Source: Streptomyces sp. ICC1 (GTDB lineage: Bacteria > Actinomycetota > Actinomycetes > Streptomycetales > Streptomycetaceae). Taken from it: a DNA stretch of 64,000 nt. Made by a program: the position numbers and the translations under genes. Below are positions 1-7,460 of this stretch, piece by piece. The DNA lies in NCBI RefSeq assembly GCF_003287935.1, contig NZ_CP030287.1, positions 806,001-870,000 on the forward strand. The letters are read 5' to 3'. Under the pieces are notes generated by a model that was not told the DNA's origin, made no database searches, and saw only the letters and a list, made by a program, of their open reading frames with translations. Within the stretch, counting starts at the first letter, position 1. Every line of letters begins with the position of its first letter.

Positions 1-486
1 GTAGCGCTGGGCGGTCATGGCCACCCAGGAGGCCGGGGTGAGCAGCCCCCAGGGCAGCGACCAGCCGAGCGCGGCGCCCTCCGCCGAGGGCTCGCGCTGC
101 TGGACGCCGGAGCCGAAGCGGCGGCCGGAGCGTTCGTTGAAGGCGCGGTAGCAGACGACGACCTCCGCGACCCCGGTGGCCACGGCGAGGGCGGCCTGCT
201 GGACGGTGGCGCAGGCGGCGCCGCCGCCGTAGTGGATGCGGGAGAAGAAGGAGAGCTCCCCGATGCCGGCCGCCTGGGCGACGGTGATCTCGGGGCTGGT
301 GTCCATCGTGAAGGTGACCATGCCGTCGACGTCGGCCGGGGTGAGCCCGGCGTCGTCGAGGGCGGTGTGCACGGCTTCGACGGCCAGCTTGAGCTCGCTG
401 CGGCCGGAGTCCTTGGAGAACTCGGTGGCGCCGATGCCGGCGATGGCGGCCCGGCCGCCGAGCCCGTCGCGGTTGCGGACGCTCAT
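1..486 (-). CDS. Thiolase-fold lipid-transfer protein (Ltp2-like), 3' part cut by window edge
   Basis: The first 162 residues of a thiolase-superfamily lipid-transfer protein are visible and the rest lies beyond base 1. The N-terminus reads MSVRNRDGLGGRAAIAGIG and continues with the thiolase-like stretch GGGAACATVQQAALAV around residues 84-99. The ATG start at 486 overlaps the stop of the upstream MaoC gene as ATGA, so the two are probably translationally coupled. In mycobacteria the last gene of the igr operon is ltp2, whose product is a retro-aldolase acting with the DUF35 domain of ChsH2 to release propionyl-CoA from the steroid side chain. That function is inferred from position and family; a generic acetyl-CoA acetyltransferase annotation is the alternative. 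Confidence 0.88.
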   Translation of the reverse strand, partial: MSVRNRDGLGGRAAIAGIGATEFSKDSGRSELKLAVEAVHTALDDAGLTPADVDGMVTFTMDTSPEITVAQAAGIGELSFFSRIHYGGGAACATVQQAALAVATGVAEVVVCYRAFNERSGRRFGSGVQQREPSAEGAALGWSLPWGLLTPASWVAMTAQRY

Positions 487-887
487 GCCGTGGCCTCCGG
501 GGCGCCCAAGGTGACGGTGACCGTGACCGTGCCGGTGACGTGGTGGCCGATGCCGTTGGCGCCGACGACGCGGATCTCGGCGGTGTCGCCGTCCAGCGCG
601 GTGACGGTCCCGGTGAGCGTCATGGTGTCGCCGGGGTAGTTCGGGGCGCCGAGGCGGATGGCCACCTTGCGCAACACGGCGGCCGGGCCCAGGTGGTCGG
701 TGATGTACCGGCCGACCAGGCCGTTGGTCGTGAGGATGTTCATGAAGACGTCCGGGGAGCCCTTCTCCCGCGCGAGCACCGCGTCGTGGTGCACGTCCTG
801 GTAGTCGCGGGAGGCGATCGCGCCCGCGACGATCAGGGTGCGGGTGACCGGTATCTCCAGCGGCGGCAGTGTGTCGCCGATGTTCAT
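483..887 (-). CDS. Small MaoC-family enoyl-CoA hydratase subunit (ChsH1-like)
   Basis: The 134-residue protein is a single hot-dog MaoC domain. The hydratase signature is visible as SRDYQDVHHDAVLAREKGSP around residues 30-49, with the catalytic Asp and His inside DVHHD. The ATG at 887 was chosen because it overlaps the preceding stop by ATGA, whereas upstream extension runs into the dehydrogenase gene. Its length is close to mycobacterial ChsH1 (about 129 residues), which pairs with the MaoC/DUF35 protein ChsH2 to hydrate a 3-carbon steroid side-chain enoyl-CoA. Here the ChsH2-like partner lies two genes upstream. The substrate is inferred; the fold and family are clear. Confidence 0.88.
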   Translation of the reverse strand: MNIGDTLPPLEIPVTRTLIVAGAIASRDYQDVHHDAVLAREKGSPDVFMNILTTNGLVGRYITDHLGPAAVLRKVAIRLGAPNYPGDTMTLTGTVTALDGDTAEIRVVGANGIGHHVTGTVTVTVTLGAPEATA

Positions 888-2005
888 GCCTGCTCCTCTC
901 CTTCTGGTGCGCCTGCTGCCGCGGGGGTGCTCGCTGGGTGTGGGCCCGGTGCTGGTGCGCCCGGTGCCGGTGCGCACGCCGCGAGGGATGCGCCCAGTTC
1001 GGCCAGGAGCTCGCTGCCGCAGCCCAGGTAGGCATCGAGCTGGCGCCCCCACAGGAAGTGCCGGTGGACGGGGTGGTCGAGGTCGGCGCCCATCCCGCCG
1101 TGCAGGTGCTGGCCCGCGTGGACGACCCGCTTGCCCGCCTCCGAGGCCCACCAGGCCGCCGTCAGCGCGTGATCACCCACCGGGAGCCCCTCGTCGACGC
1201 GCCAGGCCGCCTCGTACGCGGTGACCCGGATCGCCTCGGTGTCCATGTACGCGTCGGCGGCGCGCAGCATGACCCCCTGGTTCGTGGAGAGCGGCCGGCC
1301 GAACTGCTCGCGGGTGCAGGTGTACTCCACCGCGCGGGCCAGTGAGCCCGCGCAGACGCCCGCCTGGAGGCCGGCGAAGGCCGTGCGGGCCACGGCCAGC
1401 ACGTCCGCGTAGGCCTCCGGGCCCGGGCCGGCGCCGACCCGTTCCGCCTCGGCACCGGTCAGGGTCAGGCTCCCGGCGGACCAGTGCGCGGTGGTCTCCA
1501 CCGGCGAGGTGCGCACCCCCGGCGCGTCCGTGCGTACGAGCCACAGGGCCCCGGCGGTGTCCGGGACCAGGACGTGCGTGGCCTCGCGCAGCCAGGGCAC
1601 GGCGGGGGCGCTTCCGCTGAGGCGGCCGTCGGCCGACGCCGTGATCCGGCCGCGGTCCGGGAAGGCCCCGGTCGCGATCGCCTCGCCGGAGCCGAGTGCG
1701 GGCAGCAGCCGGGAGCGCTGCTCGGCGCTGCCGTGCCGGGCCAGCGCGAGGATCCCGTACACGCACGTGACGGCGTACGGGACCTGCGCGGTGGTGCGGC
1801 CCTGCTCCTCCAGGAGGAGCACCAGTCCGAGCAGGCCGACGTCCTCGACGGCGGCGGTCAGTCCGGCGGTGGTGAGGGCCTTCCACAGCTCGGCGTCACT
1901 GCCGGTGCCGGCGGCGGCCAGGCGGTCGTGGGTGGCGAGGTCGCCGAAGATCTGGGCGGCGAGCCCGGCCGCGGCGGCCTGCTCCTCGGTGGGGTGGAAG
2001 TCCAT
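884..2005 (-). CDS. Acyl-CoA dehydrogenase, FadE28/ChsE1-like subunit
   Basis: A 373-residue acyl-CoA dehydrogenase. The FAD/substrate-domain motif TREQFGRPLSTNQGVM lies near residues 239-254 and the C-terminal helix segment HAGQHLHGGMGADLDHPVHR near 307-326. It is the more divergent of the two dehydrogenases in this operon and has a Pro/Ala-rich tail. In the igr operon FadE28 and FadE29 form an alpha2-beta2 enzyme, and the FadE28-type subunit lacks the usual catalytic base. The start at 2005 overlaps the upstream stop by one base (TGATG), and its own stop overlaps the next ATG, so the five genes form one transcription unit. Confidence 0.88.
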   Translation of the reverse strand: MDFHPTEEQAAAAGLAAQIFGDLATHDRLAAAGTGSDAELWKALTTAGLTAAVEDVGLLGLVLLLEEQGRTTAQVPYAVTCVYGILALARHGSAEQRSRLLPALGSGEAIATGAFPDRGRITASADGRLSGSAPAVPWLREATHVLVPDTAGALWLVRTDAPGVRTSPVETTAHWSAGSLTLTGAEAERVGAGPGPEAYADVLAVARTAFAGLQAGVCAGSLARAVEYTCTREQFGRPLSTNQGVMLRAADAYMDTEAIRVTAYEAAWRVDEGLPVGDHALTAAWWASEAGKRVVHAGQHLHGGMGADLDHPVHRHFLWGRQLDAYLGCGSELLAELGASLAACAPAPGAPAPGPHPASTPAAAGAPEGEEQA

Positions 2006-3093
2006 CAGGCCTCGCTCCCCCGGAAGACGGGCAGTTCCAGTTCCTCGTCCACGCGCAGGAACTCCAGTTGGACGGGCAGCCCGATGCGGACCTTGTCGTA
2101 CGGGACGCCGGTGATGTTGCTGACCATCCGGACGCCCTCGGCGAGCTCGACGAGCGCGACGGCGTACGGCGGGTCGAAGGCCGGGAAGGGGGGATGGTGC
2201 ATGACGACGTAGCTGAACACCGTGCCGGCGCCGGAGGCCTCGACGGTGTCCCACTCCGGGCTCGCGCAGGCGTTGCAGCCGGGGAGCCAGGGGAAGCGGA
2301 GCGTCGCGCAGGCGGTGCAGCGCTGGATCAGGAGCTTGTGCTCGCGCACCCCGTCCCAGAAGCCCTGGTTGTCGCGGTTGACGACGGGGCGGGGGCGCTG
2401 GGGGGCCTTCTTCGCGGGCTGGGCCGCGGGGGCTGACTGCTGGGCTGACTGCCGGGTCGGCTGCTGGGCCGGCTGCGCCGTTCTCCTCGCCGCCGGGACG
2501 TACTTGAGGATCCGGAAGCGGTGGGTGCCGGCGGGTTCGCCGTTCGCCCGGACGTCCATGCGGGTGGTCACGAAGTGCCCGGTGCCCAGCTTGGTCGTCT
2601 TGCGCGGCGACACCGACTCGATGACGGCGTCGAAGGTGATCGCGTCGCCGGGGCGCAGCGGGCGCAGGTACTCCTGCTCGCAGTCCGTGGCGACCACGGA
2701 GGTGCAGCCCGCCCCGTCGAGGAGCGCGAGGAGCTCGTCGTAGCCCGAGGAGCGCTCGCCGTGTCCGGAGAGTCCGCCCATCGTCCAGGCCTGGAGCATG
2801 GTGGGCGGGGCGATGGCGTCCGCTCCGGTGTAGGCGGGGTTGGTGTCGCCCATCGCCTCGCACCAGTGGCGGATCATCGGCTCGTTGACCGCGTCCTTGC
2901 CCTGTCCGGCGGTGGCGGCGGGCTGCCCTTCGAAGGCTTTGAGCAGCGCGTGGAACCGGACGGCCTCGGTGGCCTCGGCAGCCTTGGCAACCTCGGCCTG
3001 CGCGACCTCGGCCTGCGCGACCTCGGCCTGCGCAACCTCGGCCTGCGCGACCTCGGCCGCCCGGTCCTCCCGGCGCTCCCCCGTGGCGGTCAT
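2005..3093 (-). CDS. MaoC-like hydratase fused to DUF35 OB-fold protein (ChsH2-like)
   Basis: This 362-residue protein has two parts. Residues about 45-205 are a MaoC/hot-dog hydratase domain (DTNPAYTGADAIAPPTMLQA, then TGTHRF-like strands), and residues about 245-362 are a DUF35 zinc ribbon plus OB fold, with Cys pairs in CTACATLRFPWLPGCNAC. A Gln/Pro/Ala-rich linker joins them. The same architecture is found in mycobacterial ChsH2 (about 311 residues), where the MaoC half works with ChsH1 and the DUF35 half activates Ltp2. Unusually, the N-terminus carries a five-residue repeat (EVAQA) about four times, which accounts for part of the extra length. The ATG at 3093 overlaps the upstream stop. 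Confidence 0.88.
   Translation of the reverse strand: MTATGERREDRAAEVAQAEVAQAEVAQAEVAQAEVAKAAEATEAVRFHALLKAFEGQPAATAGQGKDAVNEPMIRHWCEAMGDTNPAYTGADAIAPPTMLQAWTMGGLSGHGERSSGYDELLALLDGAGCTSVVATDCEQEYLRPLRPGDAITFDAVIESVSPRKTTKLGTGHFVTTRMDVRANGEPAGTHRFRILKYVPAARRTAQPAQQPTRQSAQQSAPAAQPAKKAPQRPRPVVNRDNQGFWDGVREHKLLIQRCTACATLRFPWLPGCNACASPEWDTVEASGAGTVFSYVVMHHPPFPAFDPPYAVALVELAEGVRMVSNITGVPYDKVRIGLPVQLEFLRVDEELELPVFRGSEA
2991..3050 (-). repeat. 15-bp coding minisatellite
   Basis: Four almost identical 15-bp units (plus-strand form CCTCGGCCTGCGCGA, one base different in the third) lie end to end. A partial fifth copy and degenerate flanking copies are also present. Each unit encodes AEVAQ in the N-terminal extension of the MaoC/DUF35 protein, so unit gain or loss would leave the reading frame intact. 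Confidence 0.9.
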
Positions 3094-4250
3094 CGCTTCC
3101 TTCCCTTCATGCCGAGCCGCATCATCGCGACGATCTCCCTCTGGACCTCGCTGACGCCGCCGCCGAAGGTGTTGATCTGGGCGGCCCGGTTCATCCGCTC
3201 CAGCTCGCCGCCGGCGAAGGACCCGTGCCCCGGTCCCCGTACGAGCGCCTCCTCCCCCACCACCTCCTGGCAGATCCGGTACACCTCGACGGTGGACTCG
3301 GTGCCCAGGAACTTCACGCCGCTCGCGTCTCCCGGGGCCAGGGTGCCGGCGCCGACGTCCTGGACGAGGCGCCAGTTGAGGAGGCGCACGGCGGCGAGGC
3401 GGGCGTGCGCCTCGGCGAGCCTGGACTGCACCCAGGGACGGTCGGCCGGGCGCTGCCCGGTGGCCGGGTCGGGGGTGCGGGCGTGGTCGAGCGCGGCCTC
3501 GTAGAAGTCCTCGGCCTGCATCCCGATGGCGGCGAGGGCGACGCGCTCGTGGTTGAGCTGGTTGGTGATCAGGCCCCAGCCGCCGTGCTCGGGACCGACG
3601 AGGTTGCCGGCGGGCACGCGGACGGAGTCGTAGTACGTGGCGGTCGTGGTCAGCCCGCCGACCGTCTCGATCGGGGTCCAGGCGAAACCGGGGTCGTCGG
3701 TGGGCACCAGGATGATGGAGATGCCCTTGTGTTTGGGGGCGTCGGGGGCGGTGCGGCAGGCGAGCCAGATCCAGTCGGCGTTCTGGGCGTTGGAGGTGAA
3801 GATCTTCTGCCCGTCGATCAGCCAGTCCCCGCTCTCCTCCCGCACGGCCCTGGTCCGCAGCGAGGCGAGGTCGGTGCCCGCTTCCGGCTCCGAGTAGCCG
3901 ATGGCGAAGACGAGTTCGCCCTTGAGGATCCGGGGCAGGAAGTAGTCCTTCTGCTCCTGCGTCCCGTACTTCATCAGGGTCGGGCCGACGGTGTTGAGCG
4001 TGACCATGGAGACGGGGGCACCGGCCCGGTAGGCCTCGTCGAAGAACACGAACTGCTCGTCGGGGCCGCGGCCCTGGCCTCCGTACTCGACGGGCCAGCC
4101 GAGGCCGAGGAGTCCGTCGGCGCCGATCCGGCGCAGTAGTGCGCGTTGAGCGGCCGGGTCTTCGGGCAACCCGTCCGGCAGCAGGTTTCCGAAGTACTCC
4201 CGCAGTTCGGCGCGGAGCCGCAACTGGCCTTCGGTCGGGGCGAGGTGCAC
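3090..4250 (-). CDS. Acyl-CoA dehydrogenase, FadE29/ChsE2-like subunit
   Basis: A 386-residue acyl-CoA dehydrogenase, first gene of the operon. Visible family features are the FAD-binding stretch FAIGYSEPEAGTDLASLRTR (residues about 119-138) and the C-terminal YRICQEVVGEEALVRGPG. The GTG at 4250 is preferred because GGGAGG lies eight bases upstream. Mycobacterial FadE29 is 387 residues and is followed by ChsH2, although fadE28 sits before fadE29 there, whereas here the FadE28-like gene comes after the ChsH2-like gene. Function in steroid side-chain beta-oxidation is inferred from the whole gene set; a generic fatty-acid role cannot be excluded. Confidence 0.9.
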   Translation of the reverse strand: MHLAPTEGQLRLRAELREYFGNLLPDGLPEDPAAQRALLRRIGADGLLGLGWPVEYGGQGRGPDEQFVFFDEAYRAGAPVSMVTLNTVGPTLMKYGTQEQKDYFLPRILKGELVFAIGYSEPEAGTDLASLRTRAVREESGDWLIDGQKIFTSNAQNADWIWLACRTAPDAPKHKGISIILVPTDDPGFAWTPIETVGGLTTTATYYDSVRVPAGNLVGPEHGGWGLITNQLNHERVALAAIGMQAEDFYEAALDHARTPDPATGQRPADRPWVQSRLAEAHARLAAVRLLNWRLVQDVGAGTLAPGDASGVKFLGTESTVEVYRICQEVVGEEALVRGPGHGSFAGGELERMNRAAQINTFGGGVSEVQREIVAMMRLGMKGRKR

Positions 4251-4286
4251 GGCGCTGGCCTCCCGGCATCACATCATCGAGTGGAC

Positions 4287-4301
4287 CTGACTGTCCGTCA
4301 G
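4287..4301. promoter_or_regulatory. Palindromic operator candidate upstream of the igr-like operon
   Basis: CTGAC, a 5-base spacer, then GTCAG form a perfect inverted repeat 37 bases upstream of the first start codon of the five-gene operon. The spacing and symmetry suit a TetR-type repressor, the usual control of acyl-CoA and steroid catabolic operons. It does not match the mycobacterial KstR consensus, no regulator gene is visible in the window, and no -10 or -35 element was assigned. Confidence 0.45.
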
Positions 4302-4343
4302 ATTCTGGGTCGATGTCAAGGCCGGGGCACTGTGACGAGGGTC

Positions 4344-4406
4344 GGGACGCGGTGACGGGGTGCCGGGACGCGGTGACGGGGTGCCGGGACGCGGTGACGG
4401 GGTGTG
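4344..4406. repeat. 21-bp tandem repeat, about 2.9 copies
   Basis: Two perfect 21-bp units beginning GGGACGCGGTGACGGGGTGC and a third that decays after about 18 bases lie in tandem in the spacer between the operon start and the terminator. They do not encode a credible protein and may reflect replication slippage. Confidence 0.85.
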
Positions 4407-4430
4407 GTGACGAGGTGCCGGGAAACGCCC

Positions 4431-4482
4431 GAGGGCGCCTGCGCTACCGGACCCCAGCCGGTCCGGTCGCACAGGCGCCCTC
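4431..4482. terminator. Hairpin terminator after the small secreted-protein gene
   Basis: The arms GAGGGCGCCTG and CAGGCGCCCTC, with an inner CCGGACC / GGTCCGG pairing, form a long GC-rich stem just downstream of the minus-strand gene ending at 4509. No U-tract follows, which is normal for Streptomyces terminators. Confidence 0.75.
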
Positions 4483-4508
4483 AACAGTCGGTGCGGCTCA
4501 GGCCGCGG

Positions 4509-4820
4509 TCACCACCAGGGGTAGAAGTTCACCGCGACATTGGAGTTGTGCTGTTCGATCGCGGTGAAGGCCGATCCGTTGACCTGCGCGGTGTTGTTCT
4601 GGTTGGACGCACCGGAACCGGTGGCGACCTGCTGCGAGGTGGAGGAGTTGCCGTGGTTGCTGCCGCCGACGCCGCTGCCGATGATGCTGGCGACGCTCGC
4701 GTTCGATCCGTCGTTCGCGAAGGAGCCGTTGTCGGCCGAGGCCACGCCACCGAAGAGTGCGACGGCGAGGGGGAGAGCGGCGACGGCGGCGATGACGCGG
4801 GCGGTACGGATGCTTGCCAT
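4509..4820 (-). CDS. Small secreted Asn/Gln/Ser-rich protein of unknown function
   Basis: A 103-residue protein with a clear Sec signal peptide: a short basic start, then a hydrophobic run ending VASA, with cleavage expected after residue 29. The mature 74 residues are rich in Asn, Ser, Gly and Gln, contain no Cys, and end NFYPWW. A segment around SQQVATGSGASNQNNTAQ loosely recalls the S/Q/N spacing of curlin-type amyloid repeats, but that is only a visual resemblance. It lacks the chaplin hydrophobic strands and does not look like a rodlin. The ATG at 4820 has GGAGG eight bases upstream; an in-frame ATG 36 bases earlier has no such site. It is monocistronic, with its own terminator. Confidence 0.75.
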   Translation of the reverse strand: MASIRTARVIAAVAALPLAVALFGGVASADNGSFANDGSNASVASIIGSGVGGSNHGNSSTSQQVATGSGASNQNNTAQVNGSAFTAIEQHNSNVAVNFYPWW

Positions 4821-5340
4821 GTCTTTATCCTCCAGAAAAGCGAAGTGGGGTTTCACTCCAAGGCAGTTGGCCGACCGCCTCGGTCATTCCGTGTGGTGAC
4901 GACGTCGCGAAACCAGAGTTGCCCACCGAATCCCCGGCGAACCACCCCGGAGACCCTGATTCCCCCGCAAGCATGACCAACATCGGATAAACCTCATTCG
5001 CGCCCCCGACGCCCCCGGTCAGCGCCCCGGGAACCCGTGAAACCGCCGCCGCTCAAGGGGCGAAGCGTTCCGCCAAACCGCCCCGTCCCGGGCACACCCC
5101 GGACATGCCGAAAGGGGCCGCTGCGTCCGGGAACCCCAAGGTCTCCCGGGCCTGCGGCCCTGCCCCACCAAGCTTCACGCCCCCTGCACGCCCCCGGCGC
5201 CCGCCGGGGCCATTCCTCTGTGCCCCGCTCCGGGGCACCCACGCGGCGCGATCCACGGTCGCGGCCTGCTCACACCGACCGACCGGGCTCCAGCGCCTGC
5301 TGTCTCGCTCGTGCGTACTGCGTCATGCATGTCATGTCAT

Positions 5341-5420
5341 GCGGTACTGCGTCATGTGACGCGGTGCTGCGTCACGTCGTGCGGTGCTGCGTCATGTGAT
5401 GCCGTGCTGTCCACTGCCGC
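5341..5420. repeat. 20-bp degenerate tandem repeat in a 684-bp gene-free stretch
   Basis: Three consecutive 20-bp units share the core GCGGTGCTGCGTCATGTGAT with 1-5 differences, and a fourth is weaker. Looser GTCATG/GCTGCG echoes run from about 5310 to 5480. The whole interval 4821-5504 shows no open frame with a ribosome site and coding bias. It holds these repeats and, near 4850-4990, less GC-rich DNA that probably includes the promoter of the secreted-protein gene. Confidence 0.75.
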
Positions 5421-5504
5421 GCTGCGCCGTACGGTCCGGTGCCGCGCTGTGATGAGCTGCGATGCGCTGTGATGCGCCGTGCTGAGCCGTACGCTTCCGT
5501 TTCC

Positions 5505-5927
5505 CTACGCGGCGAGCGCCATCTCCCGGCGGGCTGCTCCGACCCGGACGGCGGCGGCGATCGCGGCGGCGCGGTCACTCTCGGCCACACCGGAGACGGA
5601 AGGGGAAGCGGAGGGGGCAGTCGCGGCGGCGAGGGCGGCGGCGGTGGTCGAGCGGCGGACGGACGGGGTCTTGCCGTGCGCCTCGGCGCGGATGCGCTGC
5701 TTGATGGTGGGCGGGAGCGAGCCGCCGCGCATCATGGCCCGCCAGGTCCGCCGGGCCATGAGGGCCGGCCGGGTCGCGGTGGCGGCGGTGGTGGGGGCGG
5801 TGGAGGACGAGGCGGAGGAGGCGGCGACGGGAGCGGCCTTGCCACCGAGGCCGAGGGCCGCGAAGAGGGCCACGAGCGCTGCGAGGACGGTGGTCCAGAT
5901 CGACGTGATGGTGCTGCGGTGAGCCAT
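5505..5927 (-). CDS. DUF6344-like membrane-anchored protein
   Basis: A 140-residue protein with a short N-terminus, one hydrophobic segment (about residues 6-24) and a long Ala/Thr/Ser-rich stretch. Near residues 70-90 lies a conserved-looking block, LPPTIKQRIRAEAHGKTPSV, that I recall as the hallmark of streptomycete DUF6344 proteins. The ATG at 5927 follows GAGGGAAC and was chosen over an in-frame ATG 48 bases upstream. The function of the family is unknown; the hydrophobic segment could be a signal anchor or an uncleaved signal peptide. Confidence 0.7.
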   Translation of the reverse strand: MAHRSTITSIWTTVLAALVALFAALGLGGKAAPVAASSASSSTAPTTAATATRPALMARRTWRAMMRGGSLPPTIKQRIRAEAHGKTPSVRRSTTAAALAAATAPSASPSVSGVAESDRAAAIAAAVRVGAARREMALAA

Positions 5928-6164
5928 GACGGTTCCCTCATTTCGCGATGTTCCGACGGGCGGATCTGAATACATTCGTCATGATGCGAGCGCAACCGGA
6001 GCGACTCCATGCCCCGCGCCGATCTTCCGACAAACACCACCCAAAGGGACTAATCTCCCGATTTGCACCCTAGAGATCACTCCCGCGAGCCCGTCGCGCC
6101 CGACCGAAAACGAACCCCATCTCCCCACCCCTGGCTGGATGTTGACATCCACTCACAAGCCCGC

Positions 6165-6470
6165 ACTCGACGGAGCCGGCGGCGTCGAGGTGGTGTTTCG
6201 ACAGCGGCACGCACCGCGTCTTCGACCTGGTCGTCGGCGCCGACGGCCTGCACTCCAACACCCGGGCACTGGTCGAAGGGCCGCACCGCCCTGGTCGGCG
6301 ACTCCGCGTACTGCGCCTCATCCGCGTCGGGACAGGGCACGAGCCTGGCCCTGCTCGGCGCGTACGTCCTCGCACGGGAACTCGCTGCCGCCAGCGGAGA
6401 CCACCGGACGGGCTTCGCGTGATACGAGCACGAGATGCGCCATCCAGAAGGCCGGGAAATCGATCACGCT
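6165..6470 (+). pseudogene. Remnant of an FAD-dependent aromatic monooxygenase
   Basis: Pieces of a PheA/TfdB-type FAD hydroxylase appear in three frames. GGVEVVF in one is followed by THRVFDLVVGADGLHSNTR (the DG motif of flavoprotein hydroxylases) in a second. After an apparent loss of about 100 codons comes GRTALVGDSAYCAS...GQGTSLALLGAYVLARELA (the GD motif) in a third. An in-frame TGA then interrupts what would continue YEHEMR. Frameshifts, an internal deletion and a stop show that it is dead. From 5928 to 6164 and from 6471 to 6652 I see nothing else credible. Confidence 0.75.
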
Positions 6471-6652
6471 CAAGGACTACTGCCCGCCCCGTTCCGCTCC
6501 AGGCGTCTCCGTGACCTGCCCGGTCGGCCCGGACCCGATGCTTCCGAGAACCCGGGCATCGCCGCCCGCACGGCCGCGATCAGGTCTCGTACCACCCTTC
6601 CGAGCCGGAAAACTCCTCGCGGGCCTGCATCCGGTGGCGAACAATTCCGGGC

Positions 6653-7273
6653 ATGGGAACTGACATCTACGGGTTCATCGAGTGCCGATGGGACCGCTGG
6701 CTGGACGAGGACGACCGCAGCTGGAACAAGGCCGCCGACATCTCGGACCTCTACAACGGCCGCTCCTACGTCGCCTTCGGATCCCTGTTCGGTGTGCGCG
6801 ACACCACCTCCTTCCGCCCGCTCGCCGACTGCCGGGGCCTCCCTCCGGACGCGTCCGCGGAAAGCCGCGCCGCCGTCGAGTCGTGGGGCTCGGATTCGAG
6901 GGGCGCGTCCTGGATCACCTGGGCCGAGCTCGCGGCCGTGGACTGGGACGAGGTCGCGAACGAGGTCGACGATTGCGTCCACGAGTACCACCGCGGCCCC
7001 GACGGCGGCTGGGAGCTGTACGGCAGGAACAGCGACCTCGCCCGCTTCGCCGTGCTCGCCGGCATCACCGACCCGCAAGCCCTCTACCGCGCGGGCCGCA
7101 CCTACCCGGAGGGCACCGAGTGGCCCGACGACGACCGCCTCTTCCGCGTAGCCCGCCTCCGGCGCAAGGACGCCGTGCCAGACAGCGACTGGGGCGCCGT
7201 CTGGGCGGTCATGCGCACCCTGGCGGGCCTGCACGGAGACGAGGGCGTCCGCCTCGTCGTCTGGTTCGGCTGA
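6653..7273 (+). CDS. Conserved hypothetical protein, Trp-rich, 206 residues
   Basis: The frame has strong third-position G/C bias and begins MGTDIYGFIECRWDRWLDED. The protein is acidic and notably rich in Trp (about 5%), with no signal peptide or membrane segment. I do not recognise a domain. The N-terminal MGTDI-G-ECR pattern recalls small uncharacterised proteins of phages and actinobacteria, but that is memory of a pattern only. It stands alone between the monooxygenase remnant and a shared hairpin terminator, so the context gives no functional clue. Confidence 0.7.
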   Translation: MGTDIYGFIECRWDRWLDEDDRSWNKAADISDLYNGRSYVAFGSLFGVRDTTSFRPLADCRGLPPDASAESRAAVESWGSDSRGASWITWAELAAVDWDEVANEVDDCVHEYHRGPDGGWELYGRNSDLARFAVLAGITDPQALYRAGRTYPEGTEWPDDDRLFRVARLRRKDAVPDSDWGAVWAVMRTLAGLHGDEGVRLVVWFG

Positions 7274-7295
7274 CTCCAGCGGACGACCGCACGCA

Positions 7296-7328
7296 GAAGG
7301 GGTGCCACCTGATCGGTGGCACCCCTTC
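7296..7328. terminator. Bidirectional hairpin terminator
   Basis: GAAGGGGTGCCACC and its perfect reverse complement GGTGGCACCCCTTC are separated by five bases. The hairpin lies between the end of the 206-residue protein gene and the 3' end of the convergent tRNA-Ser, so it can serve both. Confidence 0.85.
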
Positions 7329-7355
7329 CGAGCCGGGCCTCGGCCCCGCCTGCTG

Positions 7356-7440
7356 CGGTGGGTGTGGGATTTGAACCCACGGTGACTCGCGCCACGACGG
7401 TTTTCAAGACCGTTCCCTTAGGCCGCTCGGGCAACCCACC
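7356..7440 (-). tRNA. tRNA-Ser (anticodon UGA)
   Basis: The minus strand folds as a class II tRNA of 85 bases. The acceptor stem is GGTGGGT paired with ACCCACC, the discriminator is G, and the anticodon stem is ACGGT/ACCGT around loop CTTGAAA, giving anticodon TGA for UCA codons. There is a long variable arm and T-arm GTGGG/CCCAC with loop TTCAAAT. CCA is not encoded. The leader side (above 7440) runs into the suspected adapter junction 20 bases later. Confidence 0.95.
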
Positions 7441-7460
7441 TGGCGGGTACAGAGTACCGG

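Noticed and set aside
1..4250. Polyketide or other natural-product gene cluster
   Set aside because: Acyl-CoA dehydrogenases with MaoC hydratases can occur in such clusters, but there is no synthase or carrier protein, and the five-gene set fits igr-type catabolism.
4509..4820. Chaplin or rodlin gene
   Set aside because: The small secreted protein lacks the hydrophobic beta-strands, cysteines and GN-VQ pattern of chaplins, and does not match the rodlin sequence as I remember it.
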